64,000 bases of DNA from Deltaproteobacteria bacterium (GTDB lineage Bacteria > Myxococcota_A > Polyangia > Polyangiales > Ga0077539), in the NCBI GenBank assembly GCA_016218725.1, contig JACRDB010000059.1, positions 62,001 through 126,000 on the forward strand, read 5' to 3'. The notes beneath the pieces were generated by a model that saw only the letters and a program-made list of their open reading frames with translations, did not search any database and was not told the origin of the DNA. Shown here piece after piece: positions 1 through 7,837 of the stretch. The position numbers and the translations under genes were made by a program. The first letter of the stretch is position 1. Each line of letters opens with the position of its first letter.

Positions 1-987
1 AGGGTCTCCTGCGCGAGCTGCCACGACCCGACCCGCGCCTGGGCCGACGGGCGCCCGCGGGGCATCGGCCTCCAGGAGGTCAACCGAAACACCCCGGCGG
101 TGACCTTCGCCGCCTGGCAGCGCTGGCAGTTCTGGGACGGTCGCGCGGACTCCCTCTGGGCCCAGGCCCTGGGCCCCATCGAGAACGACCGCGAAATGGG
201 CGGCTCGCGCCTCGCCGTGGCCCACCACGTCGCCCGACGCTACGAGCGCGACTACACCGGCGTCTTCGGCGCCCTGCCCGCGCTCGGTGACACCGCTCGC
301 TTCCCCGCCGCGGGCATGCCCGGCACCGCCGACTGGGAGCGCATGAGCGCCACGGACCAGACGGCCATCAACAGGGTGTATGCCAATGTAGGCAAGGCCC
401 TCGCTGCGTTTGAGCGCACGCTCCGGATGCAGTCCACGGCGCTGGACGGTTACGCGCTCGGGCGGGTGAACGCGATGACCGCGCCGCAGCGGGACGGCCT
501 GCGGCGCTTCTTCGAGGTCGGGTGCGCGCAGTGCCACTTCGGCCCGACGCTCACCAACGACAGCTTTCACAACGTGCGCTTCGGCACGGGGAGGCTGGAC
601 GGCGCCGCCGACCGGGGTCGCCTCGACGGCGTGACGGCGCTGCGGGACAACCTCTTCCGCGCCGACGGGGAGTTCTCGGACAACCGCGCGGCGCGGGAGC
701 ACCTCCTGGGGCTCGCGCAGGACCCATCGATGCTGGGGCAGTTCCACACGCCAACGCTGCGAGGGGTGAGCGACACGGGCCCCTGGGGCCACGGGGGCAC
801 CGTGGGCACGCTGGACGCGCTGATGCTCCACTACGCGGACATCGTCCGCCGGGGCCCGATGGAGAACGCCGCGGGCGAGCTGGACTTCCACCTCGGGGCC
901 TTCCACATGGACACGGGGACGCTCGCGTCCCTGGTGGCCTTCCTGGGCGCGGTCACCGCCCCGCTGGAGCCGCTGCCAGGACTGTGA
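1..987 (+). CDS. Di-heme cytochrome c peroxidase / MauG-like protein, 5' end missing
   Basis: The reading frame is open from the first base of the window, so the N-terminus lies outside. Two c-type heme motifs are visible: CASCH at bases 10-24, followed by DPTRAWADGRP, and CAQCH at bases 526-540, followed by FGPTLTNDSFHN. Two CXXCH motifs in this context are typical of the bacterial di-heme cytochrome c peroxidase/MauG family, periplasmic enzymes that reduce hydrogen peroxide or oxidise protein side chains. The conserved GPWGHGG stretch lies near the C-terminus. The stop codon (985-987) coincides with the predicted right end of an IS element, so the native downstream sequence has been displaced, but the protein itself seems complete at its C-terminus. 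I cannot tell peroxidase from MauG-type function. Confidence 0.9.
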   Translation, partial: RVSCASCHDPTRAWADGRPRGIGLQEVNRNTPAVTFAAWQRWQFWDGRADSLWAQALGPIENDREMGGSRLAVAHHVARRYERDYTGVFGALPALGDTARFPAAGMPGTADWERMSATDQTAINRVYANVGKALAAFERTLRMQSTALDGYALGRVNAMTAPQRDGLRRFFEVGCAQCHFGPTLTNDSFHNVRFGTGRLDGAADRGRLDGVTALRDNLFRADGEFSDNRAAREHLLGLAQDPSMLGQFHTPTLRGVSDTGPWGHGGTVGTLDALMLHYADIVRRGPMENAAGELDFHLGAFHMDTGTLASLVAFLGAVTAPLEPLPGL

Positions 988-1130
988 ACCTCCCCGGCCT
1001 GAAGGCCGGGGCTTCTCGCGGAGGTCAGCGTCATGCCGCCCCCGACGAGCTACGTGCCGGGGTTCCGCCGGAACTACCTGGAGGCTTGGGTTGCCCCTTG
1101 CGCCCAGGATACTTTTGCAGGGGGCGCACG
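984..1130 (-). ncRNA. Predicted omega (reRNA) guide-RNA scaffold at the IS right end
   Basis: In characterised TnpB systems the guide RNA overlaps the 3' end of tnpB and extends through the right end of the element, with the guide taken from the flanking DNA. Here the right end has a strong 9-bp stem at 992-1011 and finishes at 984 on the minus strand. The guide would therefore be the minus-strand sequence just beyond it, i.e. the last codons of the di-heme peroxidase gene (about 964-983). The 5' limit is a guess; no transcript evidence is available. Confidence 0.35.
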
Positions 1131-2260
1131 AAGCGAAGCACCTTCGCCATAGGCTGTGCAGGAGCGAGGACCCCGTACAAGCCGATGGCGCGGATGTTGG
1201 TGGCGCCCACCACGTCACGCGGTGCGACGAGGCCACAGCCCTTGCACCGATAGATCCGCAGGCACTTGTGCCCGCATCCACAGACGGGACACGTCTGCGA
1301 ACTGTATGCCTCGGTCACCTGGGTCGCGCCCGAGAGCTTGTATTGGAGCTGCTGGATGATCTTCGCCGTGCAGGCTTGAGACACCTGTTGCGCCTGCCTT
1401 CGCCCGAGATGTTGTGCGGCGGCATTGAAGGGCTTGCCCACGACCACACGGGCGCCGGGGAAGGCACGGGCCACGGCGCGGGTGGCCTTGTGACACAGGT
1501 CCCGCTGCTTCCTCGCGCACCGAGCCAGGTGCTTGTACTTCCGGCGCTGGAGGCGCTTGTGCCTCCGGCTCCCGGGCTTGCAACGATCCACGCGGCTGCG
1601 CAGGCTCGCCAGCTGCTTGTTGCAGTACTGCTGGATCGCCTTGGCCTCCCGCCCGCTCACCACCACGGCGGTCCCTCCGTTGGTGGCGGCCAGGAGGGTA
1701 TTGACGCCAAGATCTACGCCGACGGTGACCCCAGTGGGCACCGTCTCGGCGTCGGCCACTTCGCAGACAAGACGCACCATGCCGAAGGTGAGCGTCGCCT
1801 CCATGATGCGACCGGGGAGGGTCACCCCCTCCGGGATCTTGACCCGGAGCACGCCCTGGCCCCTGCCGTGGGGCAGGCGCAGGAACCCGTCTCGAACCTT
1901 GGCCTCCTGGTTGGTGTACAGCACGTCCCGGTACCTTCGGCACCGCCAGGGGTACCTGGTCGTGACCTCTTCCCCGCGGTCCCTCTGCGCTTTGCGCTCT
2001 GCCGTGGCGGCGGAGACGGCCTCACAGAAGTCCCGCACGACCTGCTGGACGCTCTGCGCGGACAGGCCCGCTGCGCGGCCCTTGGCCCACCGCATCCATC
2101 GCGCGAGGGTGGGCCACTCCCACCCCAGACGGCGAAGGCGAGCGTGGCGTACAATCATCTCGTTCCAGAGGGAGGCTGCCGCCCTGCGGGCCGTGGTGAA
2201 GAGCGCCCAGGCCACCTTGGAGCGTGGCCTCCACGCGACCTCTACCACCCGGTACCCCAT
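1031..2260 (-). CDS. tnpB: TnpB / OrfB RNA-guided RuvC nuclease family protein with altered RuvC-II
   Basis: About 409 aa. Numbering from the chosen start, the RuvC-I motif is GVDLGVNTLL (Asp about 183), the zinc ribbon is CPVC (about 324-327) and CKGC (about 339-342), and RuvC-III is PRDVVGATNI (Asp about 349). The segment expected to hold the RuvC-II glutamate reads VVVGKPFNAAAQ, with Lys about 276 at the likely position, so catalysis may be lost or the site rearranged. TnpB is a guide-RNA-directed DNA nuclease that helps these elements persist. I chose the ATG at 2260: it has GGGAGGGG about 9 nt upstream, and a related remnant at 51510 aligns from this Met (MG[YH]RV). An upstream in-frame GTG (2281) and ATG (2269) are possible. 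The C-terminal 50 residues are basic and low in complexity. Confidence 0.88.
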   Translation of the reverse strand: MGYRVVEVAWRPRSKVAWALFTTARRAAASLWNEMIVRHARLRRLGWEWPTLARWMRWAKGRAAGLSAQSVQQVVRDFCEAVSAATAERKAQRDRGEEVTTRYPWRCRRYRDVLYTNQEAKVRDGFLRLPHGRGQGVLRVKIPEGVTLPGRIMEATLTFGMVRLVCEVADAETVPTGVTVGVDLGVNTLLAATNGGTAVVVSGREAKAIQQYCNKQLASLRSRVDRCKPGSRRHKRLQRRKYKHLARCARKQRDLCHKATRAVARAFPGARVVVGKPFNAAAQHLGRRQAQQVSQACTAKIIQQLQYKLSGATQVTEAYSSQTCPVCGCGHKCLRIYRCKGCGLVAPRDVVGATNIRAIGLYGVLAPAQPMAKVLRFVRPLQKYPGRKGQPKPPGSSGGTPARSSSGAA

Positions 2261-2406
2261 CGCCCTCATCCCCTCCCACACACCGTCACCTCGCGCAAGT
2301 TGGACGGTGACATTCTCTGTCCACGTCCGCGGGGGCGCTTCACCTTCGGCCTGAAGGCCGAGGCCCTCGCGCCTCCTCCGCTGGGAGGTAAACTCGCGCT
2401 CCCACC

Positions 2407-4578
2407 ATGGCCCTCACGCCCGACGAGCTCGAAGACCTCTCGCAGGAGGCGCGCGCCCCGGGCACCACCCCCGCGCGGCTGACGGCGCTGGCGCAGCACC
2501 CGGAGCTCCTCCCGCTGGTGGCGAGCCACGCGTCGTGTCCCCCCGCGCTCCTGGAGCGCCTCGCGGGCTCCGCCGACACCGACGTGGCGCTGGGCGCGGT
2601 GCGCAACCCCGCGGTGCCCCTGCGCGTCCTGGAGCGCCTCCAGAAGCACCCCGACTGGACCGTGCGCTGTGCCATCGCCAGGGTCCTCGGACCCCTGTGG
2701 CAGGCGCTCTCCCGGGACCCGAACTTCAAGGTCTCCCAGGCCGTCCAGGGCGCCGTCGCGCCGCCCCCGAGGCCCGCGGCACCGCCCCCGGAGGCCCCTG
2801 CCCCACGGCCACCGCCGCCCCCGGTCCCGCCACCGCCGCCTCCGCCGCCTCCGCCGCCTCCACCCCGGCGCTGGGAGCGCGCACGACCATGGCCCTACGG
2901 CGTCGGGCTGCGCGCCGTCACGGTCACCGCCGAGGGCATCGTCCTGGCCGGAGGCTCCGAGGGCTCGCTCTTCCGCTCGGCCGATGGAGGCGCCACCTGG
3001 GAGCGCGTGCCCTGGCCCCTCGGGGGGTCCTTGAACGCGCTCTGGGCGGGTCCTTCGGGGCTCGTGCTGGCAGGCGCGGCGGGCCTCGCGCGCTCCACCG
3101 ACGGAGGCCGGAGCTGGGCTGTGGTGCGTCCCCAGGGACAGTTCCAGGGCCTCGCCTCGCGCGTCACGGGCGAGCTCCTCGCCGTCGGGGCTCAGGGCCT
3201 GCTGCTGGTCTCCGGGGACAACGGCCTCGCCTGGAGGACCCTCCCCACGCAGCTCGCGGTGACCCTCTACGCCGTGACCGTACGCTTCGACGGCGTGGCC
3301 GTGGTCGTGGGTGCCGGGGGGTACATCCTGCACGTCTCGCTCCCCGAGGACCGCGTGGAGGTCGCGCCCAGCGGCACCACCGAGGTGCTCCGCGCGGTGT
3401 GCAGGCTCTCCGATGGAGGGCTCTGCGCCGTGGGGGAGAAGGGCACGGTGCTGCGCTGGGACCCACAGGTGCGCGTCTGGACCCAGAGCGCTCCAAAGGA
3501 GACCAACGGATATCGCCTGAGCGCCGTCGCCCAGGCCGACGACGGCGCCCTGGTCATCGCGGGCGACACGGGCTTCCTCCTCCGAGGGGACCGCTCCGGG
3601 TGGCGCCGCGAAGAGACCGACCAGCACTACGCCGGAGACCTCTGGGCGCTCTTCCCTCGCCGCGGGGACGCCCTCCTCGCCGTGGGCTCCGAGGCCAAGG
3701 TCCTCGCCCGCCGCGCAGGATCGGGTCCCTGGACCAACCGCACGCCAGGCAGCGGCTCCACCCTCCGAGGAGTGTGGGTGTCGCCCCGAGGTGTCGTACA
3801 CTGTGTGGGTAGCCGCGGGACGCTGCTCCGTCGGGGGGTGGATGGTGTGTGGAGCGTGACGGTGGAGCGCTCGCTGGACTGGCTCCAGGCGGTGTGGGGG
3901 AGGGGCGAGCGGGAGGTGTTCGCGGTGGCCGACGGTGGGGGTCTGCTGGTGAGCGACGACGGGGGCGTGACCTGGACGCGGCGGGACGGCAAGAAGCACG
4001 GCCGCTGGCTCAAGGCGGTACACGGCGCCGACGGGGGCGTGGTGATCGCCGTGGGGGCAGAGGGTCGGATCGTGACGAGCCGAGACCGGGGCGTCACCTG
4101 GGTGGAGCGGCAGTGTCCGACCGGGGAGAACCTGACCGCGGTGCATGTCCACGGGGAGAGGGCCTACGCGGTGGGGGAGGCCGGCGCGTTCCTTGGCAGC
4201 GTGGACGGCGGGGACCGCTGGGCGCTCATGCCGTTCCCGGTGCGGGGAGGGCTCCGGGCGGTATGGCACGACTCCGCGAGGGGGCTCTTCGTGGCGAGCT
4301 GGGAGGGGATCTTCCGCTCCCAGGACGAAGGCCAGCGCTTCGAGCGGGTGACCCCCCGCGGCGGAGACGCGTTCTGGGGCGACGCGAGCGCGCTCTGGGT
4401 CCTGGAGCGCAGCGGCGCCCTCCAGCGCACGGCGGACGGCGCGCGCTTCGAGATGCTGGATGTGCAGTACCCGGGCGCGAGCCTGAACGCCTTCTGGGGG
4501 AGCGGCGCAGGGGAGCTCTTCGCGGCGGGGGACGCGGGGCTGGTGCTGCGCCGGGACCTCAGTCCACCCTCACGGTGA
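2407..4578 (+). CDS. LRV-repeat, poly-proline, Asp-box beta-propeller protein
   Basis: 723 aa in three parts. Residues 1-118 are helical Leu/Val-rich repeats (such as LTALAQHPELLPLVA and LLERLAGSADTDV) like the leucine-rich-repeat-variant (LRV) fold. Residues about 119-155 are a proline linker with a long uninterrupted Pro run. Residues about 160-723 are repeated beta modules with Asp-box motifs (SADGGATW, SDDGGVTW, SRDRGVTW, SVDGGDRW), as in BNR and Ycf48-type propellers. No signal peptide is visible, so it is probably cytoplasmic, or exported by another route. The insertion target of the upstream IS lies only 15-20 bp before the ATG, so any original promoter has been displaced. The last 20 bases overlap the convergent ORF. 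Function unknown; propeller repeats suggest binding. Confidence 0.85.
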   Translation: MALTPDELEDLSQEARAPGTTPARLTALAQHPELLPLVASHASCPPALLERLAGSADTDVALGAVRNPAVPLRVLERLQKHPDWTVRCAIARVLGPLWQALSRDPNFKVSQAVQGAVAPPPRPAAPPPEAPAPRPPPPPVPPPPPPPPPPPPPRRWERARPWPYGVGLRAVTVTAEGIVLAGGSEGSLFRSADGGATWERVPWPLGGSLNALWAGPSGLVLAGAAGLARSTDGGRSWAVVRPQGQFQGLASRVTGELLAVGAQGLLLVSGDNGLAWRTLPTQLAVTLYAVTVRFDGVAVVVGAGGYILHVSLPEDRVEVAPSGTTEVLRAVCRLSDGGLCAVGEKGTVLRWDPQVRVWTQSAPKETNGYRLSAVAQADDGALVIAGDTGFLLRGDRSGWRREETDQHYAGDLWALFPRRGDALLAVGSEAKVLARRAGSGPWTNRTPGSGSTLRGVWVSPRGVVHCVGSRGTLLRRGVDGVWSVTVERSLDWLQAVWGRGEREVFAVADGGGLLVSDDGGVTWTRRDGKKHGRWLKAVHGADGGVVIAVGAEGRIVTSRDRGVTWVERQCPTGENLTAVHVHGERAYAVGEAGAFLGSVDGGDRWALMPFPVRGGLRAVWHDSARGLFVASWEGIFRSQDEGQRFERVTPRGGDAFWGDASALWVLERSGALQRTADGARFEMLDVQYPGASLNAFWGSGAGELFAAGDAGLVLRRDLSPPSR

Positions 4579-4933
4579 CCTCGATGAGCGTGAGCCCCTC
4601 GGCGCGGCCGACGAGCGTAAAGGTCACGCTCCCGGGCACTCCGGGCGCGGAGAGCTCGACGCGCACTGTATCGTCGCCGCCCCCCAGGATGCGGTAGCGC
4701 CCGCGGTCGGCGCCGTCAAAGACCGCGAGCACGGCGCTCCTGCCGTGGAGGACGGTGCCGTCGCCCTGGGTGAAGCGTACGTCCTCGTGGAGGACCAGGG
4801 CGGCCTGGTCGCGCTCCCCGAGGAGGAGCCTCACCAGGAGCGGGACGACGGCGCTGTCTGCGCGGTCCCGACACGCGAGCACGGCCATGGCCTCTCCCTC
4901 GGCGCGACGATCGTGGAGGAAGGGACTGTGCAT
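4559..4933 (-). CDS. Small NTF2/SnoaL-like hypothetical protein
   Basis: 124 aa from the ATG at 4933. The sequence (LLVRLLLGERDQAALVLHEDVRFTQ..., then a run of beta strands ending LTLIEVTVRVD) has the helix-then-curved-sheet look of the NTF2/SnoaL fold, often a ligand-binding or polyketide-cyclase-like domain. This is a fold guess only. The frame stays open upstream to 5047, where ATGATG overlaps the stop of the BatA-like gene. That longer start would be translationally coupled but would add a compositionally poor N-terminus, so I prefer the shorter form. The 3' end overlaps the convergent propeller gene by 20 bp. Confidence 0.5.
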   Translation of the reverse strand: MHSPFLHDRRAEGEAMAVLACRDRADSAVVPLLVRLLLGERDQAALVLHEDVRFTQGDGTVLHGRSAVLAVFDGADRGRYRILGGGDDTVRVELSAPGVPGSVTFTLVGRAEGLTLIEVTVRVD

Positions 4934-5033
4934 GAGGACCTCTTCGGGCAAGCTGCCACGATGGACTGCCGCAGTCCACGGCCGCCGCAATAAGGACCAC
5001 GCACGGCGACCTGACCTCCCGGCCCCATTGGCG

Positions 5034-6980
5034 TCAAGCGCCATCACGTAGCGGTGTCGTCGGGACCGATCCCGCCGACCCGCGGACGCGCATCGGACGC
5101 GCGAGGAGCCACTCGGTGACCACCAGCGCCAGCGCCGCGAGCGCGAGGAGCCACCCGAGCTCCGTGGTCCCTTGAGCGCCCCTGGACGGCTCCGCCACCA
5201 CGGCCCCCCGCCAGGGGAGCGACGCCCGCCCCAGGGCGCTCTCCGTCGCGTCGAGGAGCCCGAGGCCCAGGTGCTCCTCGCCGCGCCCGCGGTCCACGCG
5301 GTAGACGCCCGTCGCGTCGGTCTCCACCCAGGTGGCCGCGCCCTGCTGGACCGGCAGGGACCACCGACGCCCCGGAGGATCGAGCGCCGTCACCGTCACC
5401 CGCTCCACCCCGAGCGCAGGCATGCGCACCACGGAGCCCGTTCGGGTGGCGTCCAGGCCCGAGGCCGTGAGCGACGCCCGCGCATGCTCCACCGCGTTGC
5501 GCAGGAAGAGCACCCAGCTCGCCCGCAGCGGCCAGTCCGAGCGGTCCGGGTCAAACGCCACCAGCGTGCTGCTCCCTCGCGTCGTGTCCCGCGCTAGCGC
5601 CGCGGGCCCCGCGGTGCTGCCCACCAGCGTCACGTCGCCGGGCTCCGCGGTCACGGACCGCACCGCCAGCGGGTGCACGTCCCCCACGGGCACGAAGCGC
5701 GCCCTGGGGTCCGTGGGCGACGCGTCCGTGAGCCTCGCGCCCCGCACCGGGAGGCCCAGGACAAAGCCCCCCGCCCGCGCCCCGGACGGCCCCAGGAAGA
5801 GCGCCTCTCCAGGCACCGCCGCCTCCGGCGCGATCCCATGGAACACCGTAAGTCCGTTGAACACCTCCATCGTACTTGCTTGAAGCACCGCGGGAGTCCC
5901 CTGGACCTCCTCCGCCGACACCCCCGGGTCCGCCCGGAGCGCCCGCAGCACCCAGGGGCTGCCCCCCGGGCGGGGCGTCACCACCCGCACCGGGAGCCTC
6001 GCGGACGGGGGCACCGGGGCCCAGGCCCGGTCGTCCTCCGAGAGGCCGTCCGGGGCGCCGTCCTCGCGCGCCACCGTCGCCCTCAGGAGCGCCGGGGCCC
6101 CGCCCTCGGGGAAGGTCACCGGCAGCGTGAAGGACGCCCTCCCCGCCGAGAGCCTCGCGCGGCGAAGGGCCACCAGCGTCGTGCCCCGCGGGGTCCAGGC
6201 CTCCAGGCGCAGCGCCGCGGCGCACGGCGCCGTGGCCCAGAGCCCCACGAACACCGCGTAGCGCCGCACTCCGGCGTCCTCGCCGTCCTCCCGGAGCGAG
6301 AGCCCCGTCACCCCCACGTTGTCTGTGGGCGCCCCCACGTAGCGCAGCTCCACCACCGCCGGGAGGTCCTCCCCGAGGCGCTCGGCGCGGGTCGTCCCGT
6401 CGGTGATCACCACCACCCGTCGCGAGCCCGAGGCGCCCCGGAGGCGGTCCGCGGCCACCGGCAGCGCCGCCGCGAGGTCGCCCCCGCAGCCCCTCGGACG
6501 CAGCGCGTGGAGCGCCCGCCGGAGCGCCACCCGGTCCCTGGTGGGCGGCACCCTCACCGCGGGCGCGCAGCCCGCCTCCACCAGGGCCACCTCGCCGCGG
6601 GGCCCCTGGGCCTCGAGCGCCGCCAGCGCCGCCTCCTTCGCGCGGTCCAGCCGCGTGCCCCCCCGAGGGTCCCTCGCCCCGAGGGAGGCCGTGGTGTCCA
6701 CCACCAGCACCAGCCTGGACGACGGCTCCACCCGGCTCCGGCGGAAGGGCCCCGCCAGGGCCAGCGCCACCAGCGCCACCGCCAGCGCGTGGAGCCAGAG
6801 GGACAGCCGCGAGCGCAGCCTCTGGAGCCCCGCGTGGCGCTCCCGGGCCAGGGCCACGGCCCTCCAGGGCCGCAGCGAGGGCACCTCCTGGCGCACCCTG
6901 CGGCGCTTGAGGAGGTACAGCGCCACCAGCGGCGCCAGGAGCCCCAGCGCCGCCAGGCCCCACGGCGTCAGGATCTCCAC
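5034..6980 (-). CDS. BatA-like VWA-domain membrane protein
   Basis: 648 aa from a GTG start 2 bp after the stop of the DUF58 gene. The N-terminus (TPWGLAALGLLAPLVALYLL, then KRRRVRQEVPSL) is the BatA/aerotolerance-operon N-terminal membrane segment. A second membrane segment (about residues 60-85) precedes a von Willebrand A domain whose MIDAS reads DTTAS in place of the usual DxSxS. A TM helix near the C-terminus (LALAALALVVTEWLLA) anchors the end. Members of this family sit with MoxR ATPases and DUF58 proteins and are thought to act in envelope assembly or stress tolerance, but their biochemical role is poorly defined. Last gene of the moxR operon. The 677-aa frame starting further upstream overlaps the DUF58 gene and is unlikely. 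Confidence 0.85.
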   Translation of the reverse strand: MEILTPWGLAALGLLAPLVALYLLKRRRVRQEVPSLRPWRAVALARERHAGLQRLRSRLSLWLHALAVALVALALAGPFRRSRVEPSSRLVLVVDTTASLGARDPRGGTRLDRAKEAALAALEAQGPRGEVALVEAGCAPAVRVPPTRDRVALRRALHALRPRGCGGDLAAALPVAADRLRGASGSRRVVVITDGTTRAERLGEDLPAVVELRYVGAPTDNVGVTGLSLREDGEDAGVRRYAVFVGLWATAPCAAALRLEAWTPRGTTLVALRRARLSAGRASFTLPVTFPEGGAPALLRATVAREDGAPDGLSEDDRAWAPVPPSARLPVRVVTPRPGGSPWVLRALRADPGVSAEEVQGTPAVLQASTMEVFNGLTVFHGIAPEAAVPGEALFLGPSGARAGGFVLGLPVRGARLTDASPTDPRARFVPVGDVHPLAVRSVTAEPGDVTLVGSTAGPAALARDTTRGSSTLVAFDPDRSDWPLRASWVLFLRNAVEHARASLTASGLDATRTGSVVRMPALGVERVTVTALDPPGRRWSLPVQQGAATWVETDATGVYRVDRGRGEEHLGLGLLDATESALGRASLPWRGAVVAEPSRGAQGTTELGWLLALAALALVVTEWLLARPMRVRGSAGSVPTTPLRDGA

Positions 6981-6982
6981 GC

Positions 6983-7837
6983 TCAGGCCCCCAGCACCCG
7001 GGCCAGCACCGAGAGCGCCTCGGCGCCCCCGAAGGCCCCCACGTAGCGCACGCCCCGGCGGCGGCACTGCCCCTCCAGGGCCTCCGAGAGGGCCCTCACG
7101 CGCGCGTGAAGCTCCGACGCAACACCTTCATCCACCGAGAGTCGTAGCGTCTCACCGGACTCGCTATCTACGAGCTCCAGGTCGCCATCAAAAGCTGGTG
7201 AGAGCTCTTCATCGGACAACACCTGCACGAGGCAGCACTCCAGGCCCGTGGCCGCGAGGCGCCCCACGGCGGCCTCGGCGCCCTCGTCCAGGCCGTCGGT
7301 GAAGCACACCGCGAGGCCCCCCCGGGCGCCCTTGAGGGCCCCCGCCGCGCGCGCCAGGCTCGCCGCCCCCGCGGGCCTGAGGGCCTCCAGCGCCGCCAGG
7401 AGCGAGGGCACCCGCGCGCGCCCTCGCCACGGAGGCCGCGGGGCGCTCCCCTCGCCGGCCTCGACGTGGAGGCCCACGCGCTCGCTGCCGGTGAGGCAGA
7501 GGTACCCGATGGCCGCGGCGAGGCGGCACGCCACCCGGAGCTTCGAGGGCTCTCCGAACGCCATGCTCCGGCTGGCGTCCAGCACCAGGTGGACGGTGGC
7601 GTCGGTGTCCGGGAGGGTAGTGCGGAACACCAGCTCCCGCAGCCGGGCGAAGGCGTTCCAGTCCACGCGCCGGAGGTCATCTCCGGGGGCGTAGGGGCGG
7701 TGCCCGGCGTACTCCACGCCGGCCCCTCGGCGAAGGCCCCGGCGCTCGCCCGCGTGGGGGCCGTCGAGCCTGCGGCGCAGCTCGACCTTGAGGCGCTCCA
7801 GCTCCCGGACGAAGGCCGGGTCCAGGAGCGACGTCAC
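6983..7837 (-). CDS. DUF58 domain protein (MoxR-operon partner)
   Basis: 284 aa. The family core is clear: GVEYAGHRPYAPGDDLRRVDW, followed by a VWA-like segment with DASRSM. DUF58 proteins are encoded beside MoxR AAA+ ATPases almost everywhere and probably bind them, possibly as substrates or adaptors. The GTG start at 7837 overlaps the stop of the upstream permease gene as GTGA, which I take as translational coupling; the much longer frame upstream is only a shadow of the permease. No TM helix is seen, so it is probably cytoplasmic. Confidence 0.88.
   Translation of the reverse strand: MTSLLDPAFVRELERLKVELRRRLDGPHAGERRGLRRGAGVEYAGHRPYAPGDDLRRVDWNAFARLRELVFRTTLPDTDATVHLVLDASRSMAFGEPSKLRVACRLAAAIGYLCLTGSERVGLHVEAGEGSAPRPPWRGRARVPSLLAALEALRPAGAASLARAAGALKGARGGLAVCFTDGLDEGAEAAVGRLAATGLECCLVQVLSDEELSPAFDGDLELVDSESGETLRLSVDEGVASELHARVRALSEALEGQCRRRGVRYVGAFGGAEALSVLARVLGA

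Larger units (their letters stand above)
984..2387 (-). mobile_element. IS200/IS605-family element carrying only tnpB
   Basis: Both ends carry a subterminal hairpin with the same GGCCTGAAGGCC core. The right-end hairpin is at 992-1011 (CCCCGGCCT, loop GA, AGGCCGGGG); the left-end one is at 2344-2363. Read on the minus strand, the left end is preceded by TTTAC (2392-2388) and the right end finishes in TTCAC (988-984). This matches the cleavage-site layout of this family: insertion 3' of a short target, no target duplication, no terminal inverted repeats. No tnpA Y1 transposase is present, so the copy would need TnpA in trans. A decayed relative at 51371-51671 shares the left end and the tnpB start, which supports the boundary. 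Exact borders are inferred. Confidence 0.75.

Noticed and set aside
2266..4269. 667-aa open frame antisense to the propeller gene
   Set aside because: Its composition is His/Arg/Gly-rich with no motif and it mirrors the real gene; a product of high GC content, which leaves antisense frames open.
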